A DNA stretch of 6,831 nucleotides from Caldisericaceae bacterium (GTDB lineage Bacteria; Calditrichota; Calditrichia; Calditrichales; Calditrichaceae): the NCBI GenBank assembly GCA_021160885.1, contig JAGHBR010000081.1, positions 1 to 6,831 of the forward strand, given 5' to 3'. This document shows, one piece after another, positions 1 to 6,488 of this stretch. The notes below the pieces were generated by a model. The model was not told where the DNA came from. It ran no database searches and worked only from the letters and a program-made list of their open reading frames with translations. Position 1 is the first letter of the stretch; each line of letters opens with the position of its first letter. Made by a program: the position numbers and the translations under genes.

Positions 1-435
1 ATAATAACCTATATCCTAATGAGGACTGATAGCAGTATAAATTATTATTCTTATCCAATTGATACTCTATTTTTAAATTTAGTTCCAGACACAACGGTTG
101 AACATGATATTCATTTTTATACTTACACAAGTTTAGAGGATCAACATGCCAAAATACCAAATACCATTAATATTTATAATTATCCAAATCCGTTTAATTC
201 CGGCACATCCTTCATGATTGATGCCCCCCGTAACAAAAATTTGAATAATGCGAAAATTGAGATTTTCAATTTAAATGGAGAATTATTACATGTGTTAAAT
301 TTAAAAGGAGAAAAAAATATATATTGGGATGGCAGGAATTCCAGAGGAATAATGCAACCTTCCGGAAAATATTTTTATCGATTAATTGTTAATGGTAATA
401 TTCTTAAAAATGGTTCAACTATTTTATTAAGATAA
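1..435 (+). CDS. Secreted/surface protein, C-terminal fragment with FlgD-like (type IX-style) sorting domain; 5' end outside window
   Basis: This reading frame is open from the first base of the window, so the protein surely starts upstream; the ATG at 19 is just an internal methionine. The visible 144 residues end in a module I recognise as the C-terminal sorting/FlgD-like immunoglobulin fold of secreted proteins in Bacteroidota, Ignavibacteria and Calditrichota. Counting from the Met at 19, its marks are YPNPFN at residues 55-60, an EIFNLNGELL strand at 81-90, WDGRNSRG at 103-110 and SGKYFYRLIV at 115-124, followed by a short tail ending ILLR. In these families the domain sits at the very C-terminus and directs the protein through the outer membrane or to the cell surface. 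The part upstream of about residue 50 shows no motif I can name, so the function of the whole protein cannot be given. The gene is strikingly AT-rich compared with the operon to its right. Confidence 0.85.
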   Translation: MITYILMRTDSSINYYSYPIDTLFLNLVPDTTVEHDIHFYTYTSLEDQHAKIPNTINIYNYPNPFNSGTSFMIDAPRNKNLNNAKIEIFNLNGELLHVLNLKGEKNIYWDGRNSRGIMQPSGKYFYRLIVNGNILKNGSTILLR

Positions 436-438
436 TTG

Positions 439-999
439 ATGAAAACTTATTTAATTACCATTTTTATAAATCTTTGTGTTTGGCTGCCTATAAATGCTCA
501 GATTGTGGATTTTTTCAAAGAAGATTTAAACTTTTACCTTGAATCTGATAGTTTTAAAGTTCAGGGAATTTATTTTTTTGTTAATCAATCCCAAAATGAG
601 TATTGCGGTAGACTCTGGTATCCTTTGCCAGATTCAAATATCAGCAAAGTAGAGGTTTTCAATGATTCATTTGATAAAATTAATTGCTATCTTCAAAAAA
701 AAATAAACTGGGGCGTGTTTATCCCTCTGCGCATTAAAGCGAGTGATTCAACATTTGTTATTGTTCGCTATGGCCAGAAAATACAAGGTAAAAGTGTACG
801 TTATATTTTAACTAGTACACGTCAGTGGGAAAATCCTTTAAAAGAAGCTCATTTTCAATTAGTGGTGGGCTCAAATTTTAAGAATGTGCAATTTTCAATT
901 ATCCCGCAATTAAAAAAGAAAATTGGAAAACAAAACCTATATGAATGGGAATTTAAAAATTTTTATCCAACAAAAGACTTTTTACTCTTCTGGAAATGA
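439..999 (+). CDS. Hypothetical secreted protein, 186 aa, with signal peptide
   Basis: I do not recognise this gene with confidence. The predicted protein begins MKTYLITIFINLCVWLPINAQ, a good Sec signal peptide with likely cleavage after Ala20 (INA-Q), so it should be periplasmic or exported. The mature part is rich in aromatic residues and predicted beta strands. Two features stand out: RLWYPLPDS near residues 58-66 and a C-terminal block with W-x-F-x-N-F-x-P-x-x-D-F spacing at residues 170-181. That block loosely recalls DUF4424-type periplasmic proteins, but this is a weak impression only. I chose ATG 439 over the adjacent in-frame TTG 436 because it starts the signal peptide cleanly. It lies three bases after the stop of the sorting-domain gene (TAATTGATG), so the two are probably co-transcribed and translationally coupled; there is no strong ribosome binding site of its own. 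Like its neighbour it is very AT-rich. Confidence 0.75.
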   Translation: MKTYLITIFINLCVWLPINAQIVDFFKEDLNFYLESDSFKVQGIYFFVNQSQNEYCGRLWYPLPDSNISKVEVFNDSFDKINCYLQKKINWGVFIPLRIKASDSTFVIVRYGQKIQGKSVRYILTSTRQWENPLKEAHFQLVVGSNFKNVQFSIIPQLKKKIGKQNLYEWEFKNFYPTKDFLLFWK

Positions 1000-1026
1000 A
1001 ATACAAATCAAAAGATGGATATTCAG

Positions 1027-2232
1027 TTAAAAAGAATACTTGAAACGCAAATAAAATGCCTTACCAATAGCGCCAAATTCCGAATTTGAATTTCCTTTAG
1101 AATAAAAGCCTATCAAATACAAATCCACATTAGTTAAAACAGACCATGAAACAGATGGCGCCAGCAGCCAGGAGTGGTCGTCAGGATTTAGCAGTGTAAA
1201 AACATTGGCCCGTACCAAAGGATGCAAATCATAGGCAAATTCCTGGAAAATGGAATAACGCGCCACGCTGAGCATGTTCAGCTGTTGCAACTGTGATTGA
1301 TAAAGCCCGGCATTTTTTATCAGGCCGTTGCGATTGTACAAGATTTCGGTGTGCATGTAAAATGTGTTGGGAAAAGAGTAGTCGCCTGATATTACCAGTT
1401 GAAAGTCATTTTTTCGCTTGTCCGTTAAAGAAGGCAAAAAAGGAAGGGGGGGAGGAAGGTAGCCGCTTTTGTAAAGGGGCTGACTCCAGCGCATTTCACC
1501 TCTAAAGCCAGCGTCTTTGATGTAGCCTGCCCAGGCCAGTCCCAGGGTTTTACGCTTGTTCTGGCTACCAAGCAAAAAGTAGATGTCATATTCCCCACTG
1601 TGCGTGGCCCACATGAAGGCGGCGGTCTGTTTATCCGGCGATTTAGCCGGTTGGTAGGCCAATTCAATTCGTGACAGTGTACCTGTAAAATATTGCCAGC
1701 GAATGGCATCAGAGCCCGGGTGTTCTTCATAATCAAAATCGAGAATCGACAGTGGGTTGAAAAGGTCAATAATATTCCACACTAAACTGGTGCCCCAGGG
1801 GATACGTTGCCGACCTACGGTTAACTGCCATTTTTCGTCCATGTAATCCAGGTTCAAGCGATCCACTTCCAGGTAGCTGAAAGTGGTTTTGTTGTTGATC
1901 AATTTCCAACCTAAATCGGTTAAGGGGTAGTGGTGAATCATTTGATCCTTTAAATCTGGAAAATTTCGGATGGACTGGCCGTAAAGCGTACGCCAGCGTG
2001 TTTCCATGGTTAGAGTTAAATTTGAATTAAGGTAAAGTTTACTATTTAAACGACCGTGCAACAGATGATCATTAAAACGAGTTTTTGAAAAAGGAAACTT
2101 GGCATTGGAATAAAGATATTTCAAATAGCCTGAAAAGCTCAGGTCAATCGCCAAGGAAGATTTGCTTAAGATTACTAAACCTAATGAAGCAAGGAGTAGA
2201 CGACGTATTGTTTTTTTTACCGACCAGTCCAT
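1027..2232 (-). CDS. Outer-membrane beta-barrel protein (DUF1302-like porin/transport barrel), 401 aa
   Basis: The product is a predicted outer-membrane beta-barrel. It has a Sec signal peptide (MDWSVKKTIRR, hydrophobic core to about residue 22, probable cleavage after SLA at residue 28), then alternating polar/aromatic strands, and ends KYSF with the C-terminal aromatic residue used in barrel assembly. Residues 139-160 carry VGRQRIPWG followed by IIDLFNP. This resembles the G-[KR]-Q-x-x-x-W-G ... D-x-x-N-P stretch of DUF1302-type and related outer-membrane proteins found in hydrophobic-compound or lipid transport clusters. A proline-rich loop lies at 259-266. I prefer ATG 2232 because the signal peptide then has normal size and the gene starts 19 bases after the ATPase stop. 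ATG 2271 would add 13 residues and overlap the ATPase by 20 bases, with no better ribosome binding site. As last gene of the operon it is the likely outer-membrane partner of the ABC system. Alternative: a general porin. Confidence 0.75.
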   Translation of the reverse strand: MDWSVKKTIRRLLLASLGLVILSKSSLAIDLSFSGYLKYLYSNAKFPFSKTRFNDHLLHGRLNSKLYLNSNLTLTMETRWRTLYGQSIRNFPDLKDQMIHHYPLTDLGWKLINNKTTFSYLEVDRLNLDYMDEKWQLTVGRQRIPWGTSLVWNIIDLFNPLSILDFDYEEHPGSDAIRWQYFTGTLSRIELAYQPAKSPDKQTAAFMWATHSGEYDIYFLLGSQNKRKTLGLAWAGYIKDAGFRGEMRWSQPLYKSGYLPPPLPFLPSLTDKRKNDFQLVISGDYSFPNTFYMHTEILYNRNGLIKNAGLYQSQLQQLNMLSVARYSIFQEFAYDLHPLVRANVFTLLNPDDHSWLLAPSVSWSVLTNVDLYLIGFYSKGNSNSEFGAIGKAFYLRFKYSF

Positions 2233-2251
2233 TGATTTACCTGTTCGCTCA

Positions 2252-2938
2252 TTAATTGCTGGTTTGATCATTGACTACGGCGCCATCCCGCAGTGTAACC
2301 ACGCGGCGTGCTCTTTTGATGACGCGGGCATCGTGCGTGGAAAAAATAAAGGTCATGTTGTACTTTTGATTTAAGTTTTCCATTAAATCTAACAGATCGT
2401 CAGCCGATTTGGAATCCAGGTTGGCTGTGGGTTCATCGGCCAAAACAAATTCAGGGCGTGAAGCCAGGGCACGAGCTACGGCCACGCGTTGCTGTTGCCC
2501 GCCTGAAAGCTGACCGGGCCGGTTGTTCAAACGGTCACCCAGGCCCACGGCCTCGAGCAGCTCACGTGCTCTTTGTTGTCGTTCCTTTTTGGGAACGCCC
2601 TGCAGGAGCATGATGAATTCCACATTCTCCAGCGCGGAAAAAACGGGAATTAAATTGTAGGCCTGAAAAACAAAACCAATATGGTGCAGGCGGTATTCTA
2701 CCAGTTTACTCCCTTTAAGGTCGGCCAGCTTAACGCCATCTACAATAATCTGGCCTTCACTGGGCTTGTCAAGACCGCCAATCATGTTCAAAAAGGTAGT
2801 TTTACCGGATCCCGACGGCCCGACGATGGCCGTGAATTCACCTTTTTCAAATTCCACTGAAACATTGTTCAAGGCCTTTACAGGCACTGCGGTCGTATTG
2901 TAAATTTTTGTCAGATTTTCTACTTTAATGAGCGCCAT
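2252..2938 (-). CDS. ABC transporter ATP-binding subunit, LolD/MacB type, 228 aa
   Basis: This is the ATPase that powers the two permeases encoded just upstream. All nucleotide-binding motifs are intact: Walker A GPSGSGKTT at residues 40-48, Q-loop Gln92, signature LSGGQ at 144-148, Walker B FVLADEP at 164-170 with catalytic Glu169, D-loop NLDS at 173-176 and switch His202. The length of 228 residues and the LNMIGGLDKPS and QAYNLIP stretches are typical of the LolD/MacB/FtsE branch, whose members drive lipoprotein release or mechanical transport in the periplasm rather than classic solute uptake. The start at 2938 is set by AAGGAG seven bases upstream; longer in-frame starts (ATG 2971, TTG 2974) would add a polar extension before the usual MALIKVENLTK beginning and lack a good binding site. 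It follows the second permease after a 113-bp gap and is followed closely by the beta-barrel gene. Orthology to true LolD cannot be claimed from sequence alone. Confidence 0.93.
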   Translation of the reverse strand: MALIKVENLTKIYNTTAVPVKALNNVSVEFEKGEFTAIVGPSGSGKTTFLNMIGGLDKPSEGQIIVDGVKLADLKGSKLVEYRLHHIGFVFQAYNLIPVFSALENVEFIMLLQGVPKKERQQRARELLEAVGLGDRLNNRPGQLSGGQQQRVAVARALASRPEFVLADEPTANLDSKSADDLLDLMENLNQKYNMTFIFSTHDARVIKRARRVVTLRDGAVVNDQTSN

Positions 2939-2945
2939 CGAATAT

Positions 2946-2951
2946 CTCCTT
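2946..2951 (-). promoter_or_regulatory. Ribosome binding site that fixes the ATPase start
   Basis: The minus strand reads AAGGAG here, seven bases before ATG 2938. It supports the shorter ATPase start over the in-frame starts at 2971 and 2974. Confidence 0.8.
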
Positions 2952-3051
2952 GAATTTAAATCTTTGTTCATCAAAGGTTAAAATGTTAAGCCACCTTGAA
3001 TCCTCTTGAAATTGACAAAGTTGTACAATGATTTTCATCTTTCATTTCTTT

Positions 3052-4266
3052 TTACACGGTACGAATGGCTCTGGCCGGTTCCAGGCGTATGGCTTTAATC
3101 GCCGGCATTATGGCAGCCAGGTTGGCTATTAACACGATTAAGAATGTCAACATCAGGTACATTTCCGTTGGCAAAGTTGGGTAAAGAATGGAGCTGGAGC
3201 CAAAGGATTCCAGACTGGCCTTAAAAATGGACAAATTAATACCAGAGTGGTTGGTTAATTTTAAAGTCAGGCCGCCAATTACAATCCCTACCAGGCCACC
3301 GGTAAGAGAAAGCAACAACGATTCAAGCAGAATCATGCCAAAAACCAGGTTTTTTTTCATACCAATGGCCATCAGCATGCCCAATTCACGCACGCGATCT
3401 ACAACGGACATGAGCATGGTGTTGGTAATGCCAAACAGAACAGCAAAAAAAATGAATACCAGGAAGAAATAGGTGTAAAGAATCATCAGGTCAGCGATAA
3501 AGGCTGTTTCCGGGGAGCGCTCCTTCCATGATTCCACTTTTAAATCCGGAAATAACCGTTTGATTTGTTCTGTCTGAGATGGCAAAAGACTGGCATCATT
3601 CAGCCGAATGGCTATTTCATGAAAAACAGGTTGGGAGGCTAATGATTTAAACAGGAATTCAGCCGGTAAATAGACATTCATTTCATCAAATTGGGAAGAC
3701 TCGGTTTTGTAAATGCCTTCCACGCGACAGGCCACATTAATCAGTTCGCCCTGCAGGCCTTCAAAACCAAGAACAAGTTTGGAATGCAAACGTAAATTCA
3801 AACGATGCGCTAATTTTTCACCAATTAAAATGGCATTTTTTCGTTTGGATTTGAAATAAGTACCTTGTTTAATTCTTTCAAACAACCGGGTAACTTTTTT
3901 TTCCTGATCAGGATAAATTCCCGTTATTTGAACCGGGAAGGATGAGGTTGCCGACGAAGCTATGCCTAAAAAGCGGCTGCGTGTTGTAATGTCCGATATA
4001 CCATCAACTGTTTTTAATTTCTGGAGAACGAGAGGAGTGTTTGGAACAAAGCGGCGGATATCTTTATTCTCATCGTATCGGGGATGGTGAATTTGAATGT
4101 GTCCCAGATCCCGATCGATGGCCGAATTAACCATGGAATTTCCCATGGCTACCATTAAGCCGCCGGAGAGCAGTCCTCCCCACAAACCAAAGGCAATGGC
4201 TAAAATAACGATTAAGCTGCGAGTTTTATTACGCCAGATATTTTTCCAGGCCAGGGCTAAAATCAT
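3052..4266 (-). CDS. ABC transporter permease, FtsX/MacB/LolC-type, second of two (404 aa)
   Basis: This is an integral inner-membrane permease of the FtsX-like/MacB fold. The N-terminus (ALAWKNIWRNKTR) is the typical cytoplasmic entry sequence, followed by a first membrane segment at about residues 17-42, a large periplasmic domain (about 43-258), and three further membrane segments at about 259-285, 308-336 and 367-390. DRVRELGMLMAIGMKK at residues 290-305 is the family's conserved cytoplasmic coupling region between the second and third segments, contacting the ATPase. The periplasmic domain holds ITGIYPDQEKKVT at 114-126, closely matching IIGIEPEQENKVT in the neighbouring permease. Length (404) is normal for LolC/LolE-type subunits. 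It begins 12 bases after the stop of the first permease with a strong ribosome binding site inside that gap, so both are made together and likely form a heterodimer. What is moved is not shown by the sequence. Confidence 0.9.
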   Translation of the reverse strand: MILALAWKNIWRNKTRSLIVILAIAFGLWGGLLSGGLMVAMGNSMVNSAIDRDLGHIQIHHPRYDENKDIRRFVPNTPLVLQKLKTVDGISDITTRSRFLGIASSATSSFPVQITGIYPDQEKKVTRLFERIKQGTYFKSKRKNAILIGEKLAHRLNLRLHSKLVLGFEGLQGELINVACRVEGIYKTESSQFDEMNVYLPAEFLFKSLASQPVFHEIAIRLNDASLLPSQTEQIKRLFPDLKVESWKERSPETAFIADLMILYTYFFLVFIFFAVLFGITNTMLMSVVDRVRELGMLMAIGMKKNLVFGMILLESLLLSLTGGLVGIVIGGLTLKLTNHSGINLSIFKASLESFGSSSILYPTLPTEMYLMLTFLIVLIANLAAIMPAIKAIRLEPARAIRTV

Positions 4267-4271
4267 CTCAT

Positions 4272-4278
4272 CCTCCTT
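4272..4278 (-). promoter_or_regulatory. Strong ribosome binding site in the gap between the two permease genes
   Basis: The minus strand reads AAGGAGG immediately after the TGA stop of the first permease and five bases before ATG 4266. Another ATG (4269-4271), out of frame and directly against the AAGGAGG, is too close to be used. Confidence 0.8.
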
Positions 4279-5493
4279 TCAGGACCTGAGCGCTTTGTCT
4301 GGTTCAAGCTTTTTAATGAAAAAAATGGGGTAGGCGAAAGTAGCCAAGGCGATCAAGAAAACGACCAGCGCCTGATTGAGAAAAATCGTTGGATCGGTAC
4401 TAAAATTAAATACCGGTTCAATGCCCAGTGCGTCAAAACTGCGGGCTGCTTCGCCGGTAAAGCGGATCGGATGGCTGGCAAAGTAATACACGATCGGCAA
4501 AGCCCCTAAAATGCCCGTTAAGGCGCCAATCAACGAGATGAAAACAATTTCCCCAAAAGTAACGATTAAAAGCCGGGTTTTTTTCATCCCGACTGCGATT
4601 AAAATGCCAAATTCACGTACCCGCTCACTGATCATCATGACAATCGTGCCAAACACCCCAAAGGCAATAACCACGTAAAGAATGGCCAGCATCAGCATGC
4701 CGGAAATATTGTCGAACTGAATGCTTTGGTGCAGTTCTGGCAACATGGTGGGCCAGTCAATAACCCGATAATGTGGCGGGATCAACCGGGCAACTTTCTC
4801 TTTAACATCCTTTAAATGGCGGTTTTCATCGATCATGATCGCTACAGATGTGAGGCGGCCGGGCATTAAGAAAATGTCCTGAGCTGCCTGCAGGGGAATG
4901 TAGACCATGCTATTGTTCAATTCACGAATGGGATATTCAATGATGCCTTTAACCGGCAGAAGAGAAGCGGCAATTTGACCATGGTAGGCCTGACCATAGA
5001 GCACCAGGCTATCACCTAAAGAGAGACCTAACATTTGAGCCAAGCCTTTGCTGACCAGAGCAGCGTAATCATCCTGCCTTAAATATTCCCCTGCAATCAA
5101 ACGGGTTTTTAGATTGGTAACCTTATTCTCCTGCTCGGGCTCGATACCAATGATTTGCCCGACGCGTGTGGTGTTGCCAAATGACAACAAAGTAAACGCT
5201 TCCAGGCGAGGCGCCAGACCGAGCACGTGATGTACCTGTTTCAGGCGGGAAAAATCCAGACTGTCCTGTAAAATGGAATTTTCCAGCGAACGCTTTTCCC
5301 AGTATTGTTTGTTCTGAATTTGCAAATAACCATTGTAAAAACGCGCGGTGGAGTGAATCATGTAAGCGTAAGAACCAAGCTGCATGGAACGCATATTAAC
5401 GGCGGTAATCACGGCAAAAAATACCGAAGCAAGGGCTATTAAGGTTCGCTTTTTATTTCGCCAGATATTCCGCCAGCTGAGATTGAGGTACAT
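4279..5493 (-). CDS. ABC transporter permease, FtsX/MacB/LolC-type, first of two (404 aa)
   Basis: This protein has the same architecture as the permease that follows it: a NLSWRNIWRNKKRT amino end, a first membrane segment at about residues 15-35, a large periplasmic domain (about 40-260), then membrane segments near 264-288, 308-336 and 370-392. The coupling motif ERVREFGILIAVGMKK lies at residues 290-305, at the same residue numbers as in the partner. Both proteins are exactly 404 residues long but differ along most of their length, which fits an old duplication giving a LolC/LolE-like pair. The final segment ends FIKKLEPDKALRS, the usual C-terminal x-x-L-x-P-x-x-A-L-R form. ATG 5493 is preceded on its strand by AAAGGA at 5499-5504. 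It is separated from the LolA-like gene by a 247-bp repeat-filled spacer, so it could have its own promoter or processing site, although I see no convincing promoter there. Confidence 0.9.
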   Translation of the reverse strand: MYLNLSWRNIWRNKKRTLIALASVFFAVITAVNMRSMQLGSYAYMIHSTARFYNGYLQIQNKQYWEKRSLENSILQDSLDFSRLKQVHHVLGLAPRLEAFTLLSFGNTTRVGQIIGIEPEQENKVTNLKTRLIAGEYLRQDDYAALVSKGLAQMLGLSLGDSLVLYGQAYHGQIAASLLPVKGIIEYPIRELNNSMVYIPLQAAQDIFLMPGRLTSVAIMIDENRHLKDVKEKVARLIPPHYRVIDWPTMLPELHQSIQFDNISGMLMLAILYVVIAFGVFGTIVMMISERVREFGILIAVGMKKTRLLIVTFGEIVFISLIGALTGILGALPIVYYFASHPIRFTGEAARSFDALGIEPVFNFSTDPTIFLNQALVVFLIALATFAYPIFFIKKLEPDKALRS

Positions 5494-5549
5494 TTTTTTC
5501 CTTTCTTTTTAGCCACCAGAACAAACCAAAATTCAGCGAATTAATTTCA

Positions 5550-5578
5550 CGCAGATTCCGCACAAAGGCGCAGATTGA
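5550..5578. repeat. CGCAGATT-type degenerate repeat
   Basis: Three back-to-back units of 9-10 bp begin with CGCA: CGCAGATTC (5550), CGCACAAAGG (5559) and CGCAGATTGA (5569). The first and third share eight identical bases (CGCAGATT) at a 19-base distance. Sequences of this style recur between genes in several environmental bacterial phyla; whether it is dispersed in this genome cannot be seen from one window. Confidence 0.5.
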
Positions 5579-5602
5579 TTTCAACCAATGATTTTGTTGC
5601 AA

Positions 5603-5665
5603 GGTTAACAAGTAACGAGTAACAAGTGACATGTGACACGTAAAAAGTGTCGAGTCACAAGTAAC
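5603..5665. repeat. Nine-copy degenerate heptanucleotide tandem repeat (consensus RAGTRAC)
   Basis: Nine consecutive 7-bp units run in perfect register: GGTTAAC, AAGTAAC, GAGTAAC, AAGTGAC, ATGTGAC, ACGTAAA, AAGTGTC, GAGTCAC, AAGTAAC. Position 4 is T in all nine, and positions 3 (G), 6 (A) and 7 (C) are kept in eight of nine. The block lies wholly between genes. Part of it can fold: GTGAC (5626-5630) pairs with GTCAC (5654-5658), and GACAC (5635-5639) with GTGTC (5647-5651) around a 7-base loop. Confidence 0.85.
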
Positions 5666-5683
5666 TGTTGCTTAAAGTCAGCC

Positions 5684-5731
5684 ATTCATCCATTGATCTA
5701 TTCAACCATTAAACTATTCAACTATTAAACC
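5684..5731. repeat. Three-copy 16-bp tandem repeat built from 8-bp half-units
   Basis: Three adjacent 16-bp copies start at 5684, 5700 and 5716. Copies 2 and 3 agree at 14 of 16 positions and copies 1 and 2 at 13 of 16. Each copy splits into two similar 8-mers: ATTCATCC/ATTGATCT, ATTCAACC/ATTAAACT, ATTCAACT/ATTAAACC. The block ends nine bases before the stop codon of the LolA-like gene. Confidence 0.75.
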
Positions 5732-5740
5732 AGTTTACTA

Positions 5741-6487
5741 TTATCTAACCCGCTTCATGTTCTGCTGCGAGAAGAAAGACGGATTGATGTTAATGTTGAA
5801 ATCTATTTTAATGTATTCCAGAATGGTCTTTTGTCCTGGTTTGTTGGCAGGCACCAATTCTAAATGAGTTGGGATCACGCGATCATCCATTTTTTTGATT
5901 TTGCTGGCAAACATGGTTTTAACCAACTGCACGTCTTCGTCGTAATATTCGGATTTTAAAAAGAGGAAATCTTTTTTAGAAATCCATGAAATAATTTTTC
6001 CCCAGACTACGCCTGCATCTGGTTTAGGATCGGATTCAATCACAAAACAGTCATAGCCGTTGATATTTTCCTGACCAATGATTTTGTGGAAATAATCATC
6101 AACCATCGATGATTCTCTGACCAGGTCGTCGTTGGTGAAGTCCGAGCCCATCCAGGATTGCATCATCATGGATGGGGGGATTTTGATCAGCCGCCGAATT
6201 GTCGGAATCCAGTTCCAGACCTCGCGTTTGCGTTTTAGTGTTACGGTCCCTTTATCGCACGCCGGTTTAGTAATTAAAATCAATGCGTAGTCCGGTTCCA
6301 ATGCCCAGATTTTCATAGTCAAAGAACGGGTCCAATTAGGTTTGATAACGGTTAGCCTTGCTTCAGAATACGAACTCTTACCTCGAAATTTATCATTGGC
6401 TTTTTTAACGATTTCACGTGCTTTCTCATCAGCCAGTAAGTTACTGGCAATTACAAGAATAAGTAGAAGTATTGAAATGTTACGCAT
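5741..6487 (-). CDS. LolA-like outer membrane lipoprotein-sorting family protein, 248 aa
   Basis: This is a periplasmic protein of the LolA-like 'outer membrane lipoprotein-sorting' group (PF17131 type), whose fold is a half-barrel with a hydrophobic groove for acyl chains or lipid-like cargo. It has a signal peptide (MRNISILLLILVIASNLLA, cleavage likely after Ala19) and no lipobox cysteine, so it should be soluble. The family marks are the helix AREIVKKANDKFRG at residues 23-36, WNWIPTIRRLIKIPP at 91-105, WMGSDFTNDDL at 112-122, and DCFVIES at 146-152. The end, PSFFSQQNMKRVR, matches the family's closing strand and short tail. Length is normal. The start lies one base after the TetR stop (TAA-A-ATG), with AAGGAG ten bases upstream inside the regulator gene, so translation is probably coupled. 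Its place beside LolCDE-type transporter genes suggests it carries cargo between the inner-membrane complex and the outer membrane. The actual cargo is unknown, and it need not be lipoprotein. Confidence 0.85.
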   Translation of the reverse strand: MRNISILLLILVIASNLLADEKAREIVKKANDKFRGKSSYSEARLTVIKPNWTRSLTMKIWALEPDYALILITKPACDKGTVTLKRKREVWNWIPTIRRLIKIPPSMMMQSWMGSDFTNDDLVRESSMVDDYFHKIIGQENINGYDCFVIESDPKPDAGVVWGKIISWISKKDFLFLKSEYYDEDVQLVKTMFASKIKKMDDRVIPTHLELVPANKPGQKTILEYIKIDFNININPSFFSQQNMKRVR

Positions 6488-6488
6488 T

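Noticed and set aside
1000..1026. Possible bidirectional terminator between the convergent genes
   Set aside because: The 27 bases and their flanks contain A/T runs but no GC-rich inverted repeat that would form a stable hairpin.
1293..1505. Plus-strand open frame inside the beta-barrel gene
   Set aside because: It lies fully antisense to a well-supported gene, has no family features and is rich in unusual Cys/Arg/Lys runs.
1425..1769. Minus-strand open frame of 114 codons within the beta-barrel gene
   Set aside because: It is an alternative frame of the same stretch; its translation has no coherent domain, while the main frame has signal peptide and barrel features.
2162..2374. Plus-strand open frame across the barrel/ATPase junction
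   Set aside because: Antisense to two supported genes; no ribosome binding site or recognisable product.
2986..3045. 19-codon minus-strand open frame (MKDENHCTTLSISRGFKVA) in the gap between permease and ATPase
   Set aside because: Very short, no clear ribosome binding site, no recognisable leader-peptide feature; chance occurrence is likely.
3188..3472. Plus-strand open frame opposite the second permease
   Set aside because: Antisense to conserved membrane segments; translation is Met/Arg/Pro-rich, as expected for a shadow.
2252..4266. Classical MacAB drug-efflux pump
   Set aside because: The ATPase and permease are separate proteins, there are two permeases, and no HlyD/MacA-type adaptor is encoded in the window; a LolCDE-like layout fits better.
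4097..4333. Plus-strand open frame opposite the permease junction
   Set aside because: Antisense shadow of the permease N-terminus; no independent support.
5494..5740. CRISPR-like array in the repeat-rich spacer
   Set aside because: The units are 7, 8/16 and about 10 bp, degenerate, and tandem without unique spacers; no cas genes are visible.
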